A stretch of DNA of 64,000 nt, from assembly GCF_050753345.1 (NCBI RefSeq), contig NZ_JBLZFX010000025.1, positions 3,882 to 67,881 of the forward strand. The letters are read 5' to 3'. This document shows, in pieces, positions 24,511 to 33,772 of the stretch (positions are counted from its first letter, which is position 1; the number at the start of each line of letters is the position of its first letter). This DNA is from Alkalinema pantanalense (GTDB lineage: Bacteria > Cyanobacteriota > Cyanobacteriia > Leptolyngbyales > Leptolyngbyaceae). The position numbers and the translations under genes were made by a program. The notes beneath the pieces were generated by a model. It was not told where the DNA came from. It made no database searches and saw only the letters and a program-made list of their open reading frames with translations.

Positions 24511-27500
24511 ATGACTGCATCCATTCCCACCCTCGCCAGCCAATACGAATCCAAAACCACCGAAGCCAAATGGCAAGCCTTTTGGGAGGAACATGCAGTC
24601 TTTCAGGCCGATCCGTCCCAACCGGGAGAAATGTACTCCGTGGTGATTCCGCCGCCTAACGTGACGGGAAGCCTGCACATGGGCCACGCCTTCAATACCG
24701 CTTTGATCGACACGATCGTGCGCTACCAGCGGATGTTGGGCAAAAATACCCTCTGCCTGCCGGGGACTGACCACGCCAGCATTGCCGTACAAACCATTTT
24801 AGAAAAGCAACTGAAAGCCGAAGGCAAAACGCGGGATGACCTGGGTCGTGAAGCATTCCTAGCCCGTGCCTGGGAGTGGAAGGCGGAATCCGGTGGCACC
24901 ATCACTAACCAAATGCGGCGGCTGGGTTTTTCCGTGGATTGGTCGCGGGAGCGCTTCACCCTGGATGAGGGACTGTCAAAGGCCGTGTTGGAAGCCTTTG
25001 TCAAACTCTACCAAGAGGGCTTGATCTATCGCGGTAATTACCTGGTCAACTGGTGCCCCGCCAGCCAATCCGCTGTGTCGGATTTGGAAGTGGAAAACCA
25101 GGAAGTTAACGGCAATCTCTGGCATTTCCGCTATCCCCTCACCGAAAGCGATGGTTACATCGAAGTGGCCACCACCCGCCCCGAAACCATGCTGGGCGAT
25201 ACTGCTGTGGCCGTTAACTCCAACGACGATCGCTACAAACACCTCATCGGCCAAACGGTACTACTGCCGCTGCAACTGCGGGAAATTCCCATCATTGCCG
25301 ATGAGTACGTGGATGCGAGCTTTGGTACCGGCTGCGTCAAGATCACCCCGGCCCACGACCCCAACGACTTTGAGATGGGCAAGCGCCACAACCTACCGTT
25401 CATCAACGTCATGAACAAAGACGGCACGATGAATGAAAATGCGGGGGCCTTCCAAGGAATCGATCGCTTTGAAGCGCGTAAGCAAGTCGTGGAAGCCATG
25501 GATCGGGAAGGCTGCCTGGTCAAGGTGGAAGATTACAAAACCACGATTCCCTACAGCGATCGCGGCAAGGTGCCCGTGGAGCCGATGATTTCGACCCAGT
25601 GGTTTGTCAAGATCGATCCGCTGGCGCAGACGGCGTTGAAAGCGTTGGATGAGCAAAACTCACCGGAGTTTGTCCCCGATCGTTGGAAAAAGGTCTACCG
25701 CGACTGGCTGACGAACCTGCGCGATTGGTGCATTTCCCGCCAACTGTGGTGGGGCCACCAAATTCCCGCCTGGTATGCCGTCAGCGAAACCGGCGGCGTG
25801 ATTACCGACAGTACGCCCTTCTTTGTTGCCCATAGTGAAGCCGATGCTCGCCAGCAGGCGATCGAGCAATTTGGAGAAGGGGTGCAGTTGGAACAGGATC
25901 CGGATGTCTTAGATACCTGGTTCTCCTCGGGGCTGTGGCCGTTTTCCACCCTGGGTTGGCCTAATCCGGAAGCCGAAGATTTGCAGCGCTACTATCCCAC
26001 CAGCACCCTTGTCACGGGCTTTGACATCATCTTTTTCTGGGTGGCCCGGATGACCCTGATGGCAGGGCATTTCACTGGACAGATGCCGTTTAAGCATGTT
26101 TACATCCATGGCCTGGTGCGGGACGAAAAGGGCCAGAAGATGTCCAAGTCGAAAAATAATGGCATTGATCCACTGGTGCTGATTGAGAAATACGGCACCG
26201 ATGCGCTGCGTTACACCTTAATTAAGGAGGTGACCGGGGCTGGCCAGGACATTCGTCTGGAATACGATCGCAAAAAGGATGAGTCGCCCTCGGTGGAAGC
26301 CTCCCGCAACTTCACCAACAAGCTGTGGAATGCTTCGCGCTTTGTGCTGATGAACCTGGATGGGCAAACGCCGGAGCAATTGGGTGCACCGGATCCCAAC
26401 AGTTTGGAATTGAGCGATCGCTGGATTCTCTCCCGCTACAACCAAGTCACCCAAGAAGTGCGGCACCATCTTGATAATTTTGGTTTAGGGGAAGGGGCCA
26501 AACTGCTCTATGAATTTTTCTGGGGCGATTTCTGTGACTGGTACATCGAACTGGTCAAGTCCCGTCTCCAGGGAGACAAGAATGATTCCCGTACCGTCGC
26601 CCAGCAAACCCTAGCGTTGGTGCTGGAGGGGACGATCAAGCTACTCCATCCCTTCATGCCCCACATCACTGAGGAAATTTGGCACACCGTTGTCCAGAAA
26701 GACCCGGCAACAGGGATCAGCCTCGCGTTGCAAGCCTATCCCAGCGTTGACGCGACTTTGATTGATGGGGATTTGGAAGCGCAGTTTGAGTTAATCATTG
26801 GGGCGATTCGCACGGTGCGGAACCTACGGGCCGAGGCAGGGATCAAGCCCGGTGAAAAGATTGAAGCCATCCTGCAATCGGAAAGCGATCGGGAACGGAA
26901 AATCCTCATCGCTAGCCAGAAATACATCCGCGACTTGGCTAAGGTGAAGCAACTCACGATCGTGGATCCCCAGTCGGCACCGGCGATCGTTCCTGCGGCG
27001 GAAGCCCCGAACACGACTCCAGTCCCAGCGATGGCACCGCCAGTCTCGCAGGCTTCTACAGCTGCCCCCACCGCCCAAACCCTGCGGATCACCAACCGCA
27101 AGCCCTGGAGCGAAAAGACCTGGCAGGAAAAACTGGAAATCCGAGATGCCGTGTCCACGGTGACTGACTTCTTAGGTCAGCACCGTAAGTTTGCATTGAC
27201 GATCGGTTCCTTTGGCTTGCTTTATTTCATCCTCAGCGTCACCCTAGCGTCCCTGAGGACGGTGTATCAGGTGCCCTTTCTGTCCAATCTTCTAGAAGTC
27301 CTGGGTCTTGTCTATGCTGTGCTCTATACCAAGGACAACCTGCTGACCCGCGCCGATCGCCAACGCACCTTTGGCAAACTACGCCAGCTTAAGGATGATG
27401 TGTTGGGCAATGGCTTACTGTTACCCCAATCGGCTGTCGTGGAGACCGCCCCCGCAGCCCTAGCCCCAGACGTTGCTCCGAAGGCTGCCCCCGTGACTGA

Positions 27501-27804
27501 AGCTGCGGATCCTGCACCGAAATCCGCCGAGCTATCCAACGATCGGCAAATGTTCGCGGGCGTTGTGGGTACGGTACAGGTTCTGATCCCCTTGGCGGGG
27601 CTGGTCGATATTGCCGCCCTCACTGCCAAGCTAGACAAAGACCTCAAAAAAGTTGAGGCCGAAATTCAGTCCCTCTCTGGTCGTTTGCAGAATCCCAAGT
27701 TTGTGGATAAAGCCCCGATCGAGGTGGTTCAAGGGGCAAAAGATGCCCTCGCAGAGGCGGAGAAGCAAGCAGAACTCCTCAAGGAACGCTTAGCGCTGCT
27801 TTAA
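24511..27804 (+). CDS. valS: Valyl-tRNA synthetase with CAAD membrane domain
   Basis: The 1,097-residue class Ia synthetase has PPPNVTGSLHMGHAF near residue 49 (HIGH motif), an editing domain (residues about 200-340), GQKMSKSKNN near 540 (KMSKS) and an anticodon-binding helical domain to about 800. Residues about 860-965 are an inserted CAAD domain: KPWSEKTWQEKLEIRDAV leads to two transmembrane helices (FALTIGSFGLLYFILSVTLA and LLEVLGLVYAVLYTKDNLL). It is bordered on both sides by Ala/Pro/Thr-rich linkers. The usual C-terminal tRNA-binding coiled coil follows (residues about 1010-1097). CAAD anchors the enzyme to the thylakoid membrane in studied cyanobacteria. The normal ValRS length without the insert is about 880-950. 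Confidence 0.96.
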   Translation: MTASIPTLASQYESKTTEAKWQAFWEEHAVFQADPSQPGEMYSVVIPPPNVTGSLHMGHAFNTALIDTIVRYQRMLGKNTLCLPGTDHASIAVQTILEKQLKAEGKTRDDLGREAFLARAWEWKAESGGTITNQMRRLGFSVDWSRERFTLDEGLSKAVLEAFVKLYQEGLIYRGNYLVNWCPASQSAVSDLEVENQEVNGNLWHFRYPLTESDGYIEVATTRPETMLGDTAVAVNSNDDRYKHLIGQTVLLPLQLREIPIIADEYVDASFGTGCVKITPAHDPNDFEMGKRHNLPFINVMNKDGTMNENAGAFQGIDRFEARKQVVEAMDREGCLVKVEDYKTTIPYSDRGKVPVEPMISTQWFVKIDPLAQTALKALDEQNSPEFVPDRWKKVYRDWLTNLRDWCISRQLWWGHQIPAWYAVSETGGVITDSTPFFVAHSEADARQQAIEQFGEGVQLEQDPDVLDTWFSSGLWPFSTLGWPNPEAEDLQRYYPTSTLVTGFDIIFFWVARMTLMAGHFTGQMPFKHVYIHGLVRDEKGQKMSKSKNNGIDPLVLIEKYGTDALRYTLIKEVTGAGQDIRLEYDRKKDESPSVEASRNFTNKLWNASRFVLMNLDGQTPEQLGAPDPNSLELSDRWILSRYNQVTQEVRHHLDNFGLGEGAKLLYEFFWGDFCDWYIELVKSRLQGDKNDSRTVAQQTLALVLEGTIKLLHPFMPHITEEIWHTVVQKDPATGISLALQAYPSVDATLIDGDLEAQFELIIGAIRTVRNLRAEAGIKPGEKIEAILQSESDRERKILIASQKYIRDLAKVKQLTIVDPQSAPAIVPAAEAPNTTPVPAMAPPVSQASTAAPTAQTLRITNRKPWSEKTWQEKLEIRDAVSTVTDFLGQHRKFALTIGSFGLLYFILSVTLASLRTVYQVPFLSNLLEVLGLVYAVLYTKDNLLTRADRQRTFGKLRQLKDDVLGNGLLLPQSAVVETAPAALAPDVAPKAAPVTEAADPAPKSAELSNDRQMFAGVVGTVQVLIPLAGLVDIAALTAKLDKDLKKVEAEIQSLSGRLQNPKFVDKAPIEVVQGAKDALAEAEKQAELLKERLALL

Positions 27805-27834
27805 AGTTCACGCTGTCTGAACGCTAACCTGCGC

Positions 27835-27910
27835 TAACCTGTGAGGTTATTTCAGTCGCGATCGGTGAGAGTTGCCTGGAAATGTGATCCGGCGCAACCT
27901 TCACCGATCG
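27835..27910 (+). terminator. Two stem-loops downstream of valS
   Basis: TAACCT-GTG-AGGTTA (27835-27849) is followed by a longer imperfect stem, CGATCGGTGAGAGTTGC (27859-27875) with GCAACCTTCACCGATCG (27894-27910), 15 of 17 pairs. Both lie within 110 bp of the valS stop and probably end its transcript. A CGCTAACCTG duplication precedes them. Confidence 0.55.
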
Positions 27911-28031
27911 ACGGTTGAGTTCATCTTTTTATTTGGCTGGAAGGCTTACTTGTCTCTTCTTGCGGATGACTGAGGTACCATTGCACTGAGTTCTTAGATT
28001 GTGTTCGTTCATCCTTATCTAAAAGCTAGCC

Positions 28032-28502
28032 ATGCTGTACCTTGCTCAAGTGGCCATTAGAGACTTGCCAGAGGAGACCTCTGGATTTCAGTTACTTGCT
28101 GTGCAGGAGTCAGAAGACGCTTGGGCGGTATTATCTGGCGAAACCTTACTTTCCAGTGGCCAAGCAGAAAAGTTTTCGCCTAATCTACTGGTCTTGGTGG
28201 AAACGTCTGGGAATAAGGACATTCTGCGGATTTACGACGCTAAGACCTGGATTCTAGAGATTGTCCAGCGCTACTTGACCTGTGGGATCACTCCTGAGTT
28301 TATTATCCAAGAGCGAGAACGGGCGGAACAGTGGCGGCAATCTCTAACCTTGCAAAGCCAAGAACTCGATCGACGAGCCCTAGAGCTAGAAGCGCGACGG
28401 GAACAAATACAAGCTTTGGAAGAAGAATTAAAGCGGGAAAAACGTCGTTTAGAAGCTGGGCAGGGTGATTTTTCTGATTCAACCTCTGAAAATGCTGGCT
28501 AG
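28032..28502 (+). CDS. Cyanobacterial conserved protein with C-terminal coiled coil
   Basis: The 156-residue protein has a compact alpha/beta N-terminal part (residues 1-95; AQVAIRDLPEETSGFQLLAV, LLVLVETSGNKDILRIYDAK) and a long charged coiled coil (QSQELDRRALELEARREQIQ). No membrane segment is present. Proteins of this type are conserved near glgC or elsewhere in cyanobacteria but have no known function. It lies 224 bp upstream of glgC on the same strand. ATG 28032 is the first start after the upstream stop. Confidence 0.6.
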   Translation: MLYLAQVAIRDLPEETSGFQLLAVQESEDAWAVLSGETLLSSGQAEKFSPNLLVLVETSGNKDILRIYDAKTWILEIVQRYLTCGITPEFIIQERERAEQWRQSLTLQSQELDRRALELEARREQIQALEEELKREKRRLEAGQGDFSDSTSENAG

Positions 28503-28726
28503 GACTGGCGTTTGGTGATTGATTGACCCTCGGAATTGCAACCCTGACTGCTCTTCCAGTGGCGTTGAAAAGGGTATTGAAGATGACATAACGTGCTTCA
28601 ACACAAAAATCAACGATCGATCATTACAAAAATTGATCCCTGAAAGTATCCCAAACCCCTTGCAAACGATCTCACACCGTTTGAAACTATTGGTGGGAGT
28701 TGATAGGCAAGTTTTAGAGGTTTCGC
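28503..28726. other. glgC leader region
   Basis: The 224-bp gap contains no gene. It supplies the AGAGG ribosome binding site at 28716-28720 that decides the GTG start of glgC. No clear -10/-35 pair or hairpin was recognised. Confidence 0.35.
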
Positions 28727-30022
28727 GTGAAAAAAGTTTTAGGGATCATTCTAGGTGGCGGTGCTGGAACGCGGTTATACCCCCTGACCAAGCAGCGTGC
28801 GAAGCCTGCCGTGCCTTTGGCAGGTAAGTATCGGTTGATTGACATCCCCGTTAGTAACTGCATCAACTCAGACATCTACAAGATTTACGTCCTGACGCAA
28901 TTCAACTCCGCTTCACTAAACCGTCACATTTCGCGGACTTACAATGGGTCGGGTTTGGGAGCCAGTGAGGCATTTGTTGAGGTGCTCGCTGCCAACCAAA
29001 CTCCGGAAAACCCCAACTGGTTCCAAGGTACAGCAGATGCAGTCCGGCAATACCTCTGGCTGTTCCAGGAGTGGGATGTGGATGAGTATGTGATTCTTTC
29101 GGGGGATCATCTCTACCGCATGGACTATCGGGAGTTTGTCCAGCGCCACCGCGAAACCGGGGCCGATATCACCCTCTCGGTGGTTCCCATGGATGAACGC
29201 CGTGCTCCGGAATTCGGCTTGATGAAGATTGATGATTCTGGTCGGGTGATCGATTTTTCGGAAAAGCCCAAGGGCGATGCCCTCAAGTCTATGGCTGTCG
29301 ATACCACCGTGCTAGGTCTGAGTGCAGAAGAGGCTAAAGATTCGCCTTATATTGCATCCATGGGGATCTATGTCTTCAAGCGGGATGTGCTGATCAAGCT
29401 GCTGCGACAAAATCCAGAGTTTACCGACTTCGGGAAGGAAATTATTCCGAACGCTGCCAAAGATCACAATATCCAAGCCTTCCTGTTTAACGACTATTGG
29501 GAAGACATTGGAACGATCGAAGCCTTCTACAACTCCAACCTGGCACTCACTCAACAACCCCGTCCGCCCTTCAGCTTCTACGACGAAAACGCGCCAATTT
29601 ACACCCGCCAGCGTTATTTGCCGCCCAGCAAATTTTTGGATACCCATGTCACGGAATCCATTATCGGGGAAGGCTGTATTTTGAAGAACTGCCGGATCCA
29701 TCACTCGGTAGTGGGGGTTCGATCGCGGATTGAAGAAGGATGCATTATTGAGGACACGATGATCATGGGGGCTGACTACTACCAGTCCTTTAGCGAGCAG
29801 TCCCAGGATTGCCACAGTGACTACATCCCCGTCGGCATTGGCAAAGATACGATCGTGCGTCGCGCCATTTTGGACAAAAACGTTCATATCGGCTGCAATG
29901 TCCAGATTGTCAATAAAGATCAGGTGGAGGAAGCGAACCGGGAAAACCTTGGCTTCTACATCCGCAGTGGCATTGTCGTCGTGCTGAAAAATGCCATCAT
30001 TCCCGATGGCACGATTATCTAA
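28727..30022 (+). CDS. glgC: Glucose-1-phosphate adenylyltransferase (ADP-glucose pyrophosphorylase)
   Basis: The enzyme makes ADP-glucose from ATP and glucose 1-phosphate, the committed step of glycogen synthesis. The GTG start is set by AGAGG six bases upstream. Visible motifs are GGGAGTRLYPLTKQRAKPAV at residues 9-28, the catalytic region LSGDHLYRMDY, the sugar-phosphate site FSEKPKG, and the left-handed beta-helix C-terminus (TESIIGEGCILKNCRIHHSV, VHIGCNVQIVNKD). The length of 431 residues is typical for the 3-phosphoglycerate-activated cyanobacterial form. A kinase-like gene begins immediately after its stop. Confidence 0.97.
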   Translation: MKKVLGIILGGGAGTRLYPLTKQRAKPAVPLAGKYRLIDIPVSNCINSDIYKIYVLTQFNSASLNRHISRTYNGSGLGASEAFVEVLAANQTPENPNWFQGTADAVRQYLWLFQEWDVDEYVILSGDHLYRMDYREFVQRHRETGADITLSVVPMDERRAPEFGLMKIDDSGRVIDFSEKPKGDALKSMAVDTTVLGLSAEEAKDSPYIASMGIYVFKRDVLIKLLRQNPEFTDFGKEIIPNAAKDHNIQAFLFNDYWEDIGTIEAFYNSNLALTQQPRPPFSFYDENAPIYTRQRYLPPSKFLDTHVTESIIGEGCILKNCRIHHSVVGVRSRIEEGCIIEDTMIMGADYYQSFSEQSQDCHSDYIPVGIGKDTIVRRAILDKNVHIGCNVQIVNKDQVEEANRENLGFYIRSGIVVVLKNAIIPDGTII

Positions 30023-30628
30023 TTGGTCGATCGCTCCTCTAGTGAGTTGAGTCGATCGATGGATTGGGACGATCTCCCCAGCATTCTAAGCAGCCCACTA
30101 ATGCAGCGACCGGTATTGCTGCTCTTGGTGGGGTTGCCTGGAAGTGGCAAATCCACGATCGCGCAACAATTGTTACAACAAACTCCCTGCGCTCGGGTTA
30201 TCTCCACTGATGGGATCCGGGCGCAACTTTTTGGAGACGCAAGTATTCAAGGTCCTTGGCTCAAGATTTGGCTAGAAATCCGTCAGCAGTTTTTGCAAGC
30301 CACAGCGGATATCCAGTCAGGCCAAGGGGCTTTCGCAATTTTTGACGCCACAAATGCAGTGCGAAAACAGCGCCGAGCCGCGATCGTCTTAGCGCGCAAA
30401 TGCGGATTTACGACGGTGGTAGGACTGTGGGTCGAGCTTCCCCTGCAAGTTTGTTTAGAGCGGAATCAAGCTCGATCACGCCAAGTGCCAGAGGCGGTGA
30501 TTGAACGCATGGCCCGCCGACTCTATGGCGCACCCCCTCAGGTCGAAGATGGGTTCGATCGGCTCCTAGTCTGGAATGCCCCCCTACAGCAAGTAACCGT
30601 TACTGGGGTCGGACTGGTCAGGGAATAG
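30023..30628 (+). CDS. P-loop kinase (polynucleotide-kinase-like, AAA_33)
   Basis: This protein of about 190-201 residues begins its domain with VLLLLVGLPGSGKSTIAQQL (Walker A). It then has VISTDGIRAQLFGDAS and FAIFDATNAVRKQRR, the order seen in T4 polynucleotide kinase-like and zeta-toxin-like P-loop kinases, with a lid arginine region RNQARSRQVPEAVIERM. The substrate cannot be read from sequence; RNA 5' ends or a small metabolite are possible. A TTG directly after the glgC stop and ATG 30059 are both possible starts; the domain is complete from either. Tight linkage to glgC suggests cotranscription. Confidence 0.8.
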   Translation: MVDRSSSELSRSMDWDDLPSILSSPLMQRPVLLLLVGLPGSGKSTIAQQLLQQTPCARVISTDGIRAQLFGDASIQGPWLKIWLEIRQQFLQATADIQSGQGAFAIFDATNAVRKQRRAAIVLARKCGFTTVVGLWVELPLQVCLERNQARSRQVPEAVIERMARRLYGAPPQVEDGFDRLLVWNAPLQQVTVTGVGLVRE

Positions 30629-30782
30629 AGATTTCTCTAACTATTTGGGTTCAACCATTTAGGAAATTCAGGGTGCTTGTTGTCCTTAGCAGGTCGTTTT
30701 AGACTGGGAAAAGCGCAGCCGAATCTTCAAAAGGTAGGCTGCGAGGTTCCATGGGAAATTAACGGTATCCAGTTCAACCATC

Positions 30783-31322
30783 GTGACTTCAGAGCAACAT
30801 GAGTTCGTTCTAGAATCCTTCCAGCGAGGGAAACAGTTCTTTGAACGGGGAGACTATCGCGCTTCCATCCAAGCTTTGGAAAAAGCCCGATCGTTGTGCG
30901 ATCAGGGAACGGCCTTGCAGGGCAATGTGCAAATTTGGCTGATTACTGCCTATGAAGCCGCAGGAGAGCGATCGCAGGCGTTGGAGCTATGTCAGTTGGT
31001 AAAGCAGCACCCGGACTATGAAACCCGCAAACAGGCCAAACGGTTGCTCTATATTCTGGAAGCCCCCAAATTACGCATGAAGGCCGAATGGCTGACGGAA
31101 ATTCCCGATTTGGCCACGATCGACGGCAATGATGAGCGGAATTGGAGTTCCTCTAAGTTGGTGCCAACAACACCGAAACCCCCCGCCGAAACCCCCGGTT
31201 ATCAAATCCCTGAACCTACGGATCCCAGTCAGGTTGAGATGGGTGACGAGCGATCGTTGTGGTGGGCTTTGGGGGCTGCTCTAGTAGTGGTCTGTAGTTT
31301 GGTGTGGCTAGGAGTGCAGTGA
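30783..31322 (+). CDS. TPR protein with C-terminal membrane anchor
   Basis: The 179-residue protein starts at GTG 30783. Residues 1-95 form TPR helices (FQRGKQFFERGDYRASIQAL, VQIWLITAYEAAGERSQALE, LVKQHPDYETRKQAKRLL). A proline-rich linker (residues about 120-150) leads to one transmembrane helix at the C-terminus (WWALGAALVVVCSLVWLGV). This layout is a common uncharacterised cyanobacterial family, probably a membrane-tethered protein-interaction module facing the cytoplasm. The 190-bp gap after it is G-rich without a gene. Confidence 0.72.
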   Translation: MTSEQHEFVLESFQRGKQFFERGDYRASIQALEKARSLCDQGTALQGNVQIWLITAYEAAGERSQALELCQLVKQHPDYETRKQAKRLLYILEAPKLRMKAEWLTEIPDLATIDGNDERNWSSSKLVPTTPKPPAETPGYQIPEPTDPSQVEMGDERSLWWALGAALVVVCSLVWLGVQ

Positions 31323-31515
31323 TTGCATGACTAGGGCAGGTAGCCGAGGGCTGGGGAGGGGAATCGAGGCATGGGTTTGAGGGGTGATTGAGGGGTTGGG
31401 TTAGAGTCGTTGGATGGGTTAGGTTAGCTTTAATTGAGGGAAACGGCGGAGGCTTCGTTCTCCTGCTAACCTATTCCCTATAGATACCCATTGAATCACT
31501 GCCCGTTGGATAGTC

Positions 31516-32283
31516 ATGGTTTTGCAAATGTCTCGTTTAAAAGCGGCGATCGCCATCCTGTTCCGCCCTCTTCGGATCCTAGGGACCCTTTGTTTAGTCT
31601 GTTTATGTTTGACGGGCTGTGTAGACTATCAACTGGGCATTGCCTTTGACAGCCCTAACCAGGGAACGGTCACGCAAAAAATTCATCTAGAGGGGCTAGG
31701 AACCGCTGCTGCACAATCCTGGCTCAGCCAACTGGAAGTACAAACCCGCCAAGTTCGAGGCCAAATCAAGCGTCTGTCACGCCAAGATGTCGAGATTGCG
31801 ATTCCGTTTAGTAGTGCTAAGGACTTAGAGCAAAAATTCAATCAGTTTTTTACACCTTCGGCGAACACTCAAGCCACAGACAGCGCGACGCTACCGGAAA
31901 TTATTTCTAATTTGCAAGTGAAGCAGAGTAATTTGCTGTTGTTTGAGCGCGATCGCTTAGCCTTTGATGTAGATTTAACGGCCTTAAGTCTGCCAGAGAC
32001 AGATAGCGATACATTGTTGAACCCTGCAGAGATTTTTGATCTATCCCTAGGGGTTACAGGGCCGTGGGGTGCGGGTGGTCAACGCTCAACGCCAATTTCT
32101 AAGGGTGTTAACGATAGCAGCAAAGATGGCAAAAAAGGTGCAACCTGGCAATTGCAACCGGGCAAAAAGAATCACATTGAAGCGGTGGTATGGATGCCCA
32201 TGCCTTTGGGTTGGGGCACTGTGCTGATTGCTGGATTGGTTGCAGGTGGACTGTACTATCGCAAACGTCAAGTGGGTTCGTGA
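31516..32283 (+). CDS. DUF3153 lipoprotein
   Basis: The N-terminus has a long hydrophobic signal ending LCLTGCVDYQ, a good lipobox with the modified cysteine near residue 35. The body (residues 40-215) is the DUF3153 beta-rich domain found in cyanobacteria and plant chloroplasts. A C-terminal transmembrane helix (GWGTVLIAGLVAGGLYY) followed by basic residues (RKRQ) anchors the other end. The protein is thus probably tethered twice, facing periplasm or lumen. The role is unknown. The AI-2E permease gene follows 35 bp downstream, suggesting an operon. Confidence 0.82.
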   Translation: MVLQMSRLKAAIAILFRPLRILGTLCLVCLCLTGCVDYQLGIAFDSPNQGTVTQKIHLEGLGTAAAQSWLSQLEVQTRQVRGQIKRLSRQDVEIAIPFSSAKDLEQKFNQFFTPSANTQATDSATLPEIISNLQVKQSNLLLFERDRLAFDVDLTALSLPETDSDTLLNPAEIFDLSLGVTGPWGAGGQRSTPISKGVNDSSKDGKKGATWQLQPGKKNHIEAVVWMPMPLGWGTVLIAGLVAGGLYYRKRQVGS

Positions 32284-32318
32284 ACTTACTGGATTGCTAA
32301 TTAAGAGAAAAATCCACT

Positions 32319-33431
32319 ATGGCCAGCCCTTCCCGTGATTTACAGCGTTTGTTGTTTCTAGGATTGCTAGTCCCGATCGGGGCGTTAAATGTATTCATTT
32401 TGGGATGGCTGGTCAATTATTTCCGCCACCTCGTGACGCTAGTTACCATCTCAGCAATCTTGGCCTTTTTGCTGGACTATCCAGTGCGTTTTTTTGAAAG
32501 GGTTCGTGTGCGACGCATCCCCGCTGTGCTGATTGTGTTGCTGATTACAGTGGCCATTTTATCGATCGTGGGGCTGACGCTGATTCCGATCGTGGTTAGC
32601 CAGATGAGTCAACTCTTCAAAAATATTCCAGATTGGCTAAATGCGAGTCGCCACAATGTTGAAATGCTCGATCTATGGGCGAAAAGTCGCAACTTACCCC
32701 TAGATCTAGAAGGCTTTAGTCTGCGTTTGAGTAGCCAGATTGAAAATCAGTTAAGGGACTTAGCACCACAAGCCTTGGGAATTGCCCTAGGAACGGTATC
32801 TGGTTTTGTTGATACCATTTTAGTGATTGTCCTTGCTTCCTATATGTTGCTGTATGGGGAACAGCTGTGGGCCGGACTGATGAACCTTCTGCCTCCCAAA
32901 TTTGCCATTCCCTTTAGTTCCTCACTGCGGCTTAATTTCCATAATTTTTTTCTCAGTCAGGTCGCTCTAGCTTTGTTTATGGTGGTGACCCTGATTCCGA
33001 TTTTTTTTGGATTACAAGTCCCTTTTGCACTTCTGTTTGCTTTACTAATTGGCGTTGCAGAGCTCATTCCATTTATTGGTGCAGCCCTGGGAATTGGTCT
33101 AGTAAGCTTACTAGTTCTATTTCAGGATTTCTGGATGGCTGTCTGGGTGGCGGTTTTAGCAACAATTTTGCAGCAAATTCGTGATAATCTACTGGCTCCT
33201 AAAATCATGGGAGATTTTACTGGGTTAAATCCTATTTGGATTATTATTTCTTTATTAATTGGCTTGCAAGTGGGGGGATTACTCGGTGTCTTCATTGCAG
33301 TCCCGATCGCAGGAACCATTAAGTGCACGATCGATACATTACTGAGTTTGAAAACTCCTGCCATCATTGTTGATAGTCTTCAATCCACAGGAGGGGTAGG
33401 TCAGGATCTCACTTCGATGGATGAACTCTAA
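32319..33431 (+). CDS. AI-2E family transporter (PerM/UPF0118)
   Basis: The 370-residue integral membrane protein has about eight helices, with a large cytoplasmic or periplasmic domain between helices 3 and 4 (SRHNVEMLDLWAKSRNLPLD) and the C-terminal signature GVAELIPFIGAALGIGLVSL and IQQ-like LQQIRDNLLAPKIMGDFTGL. Family members were linked to autoinducer-2 export and Na+/H+ antiport; the cyanobacterial substrate is unknown. The ATG at 32319 follows the DUF3153 gene closely. Confidence 0.88.
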   Translation: MASPSRDLQRLLFLGLLVPIGALNVFILGWLVNYFRHLVTLVTISAILAFLLDYPVRFFERVRVRRIPAVLIVLLITVAILSIVGLTLIPIVVSQMSQLFKNIPDWLNASRHNVEMLDLWAKSRNLPLDLEGFSLRLSSQIENQLRDLAPQALGIALGTVSGFVDTILVIVLASYMLLYGEQLWAGLMNLLPPKFAIPFSSSLRLNFHNFFLSQVALALFMVVTLIPIFFGLQVPFALLFALLIGVAELIPFIGAALGIGLVSLLVLFQDFWMAVWVAVLATILQQIRDNLLAPKIMGDFTGLNPIWIIISLLIGLQVGGLLGVFIAVPIAGTIKCTIDTLLSLKTPAIIVDSLQSTGGVGQDLTSMDEL

Positions 33432-33513
33432 GCATGGGTGCCCCAAATTCTACCTAAATCAGACGAAATGGGTGGTCTATTGATAGGATAGACGAAGCTT
33501 TTTGATGAATATT

Positions 33514-33590
33514 GCCATAGCCCATGGGGTTAGGACAGTGCTATCAAATTGATTCACTGATGCGATAGGTTCGATTCCTCCCCTCCCCTT
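33514..33590. repeat. Dispersed repeat, copy A
   Basis: The stretch GCCATAGCCCATGGGGTTAG and onward (ACAGTGCTATCAAATTGAT, then GATGCGATAGGTTCGATTCC) closely matches 57040-57105 on the same strand. The two copies differ by a few substitutions and by small indels. Both lie in intergenic gaps and both end near GGATCCCCC-like C-runs. No gene is supported in the surrounding 340-bp gap (33432-33772). Confidence 0.75.
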
Positions 33591-33772
33591 AATCAGGGAT
33601 TTAGCAGAATCGAGCGGTTTGCCAGCAAAAATATGATTGTCCTAATAATTTTCGCTATAGCTATAAAACTTCGTCTACAACTTTGACTCAAACTCAGTTC
33701 AGAGTAAAGCTATTACAGTGCATTTTAAATTGAAGCTTAAACACCCGTTAAACCTCGTGTACTTGCGCGATC

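Noticed and set aside
33560..33590. GGTTCGATTCC as a tRNA T-arm
   Set aside because: It belongs to a sequence repeated at 57040-57105 and lacks a cloverleaf.
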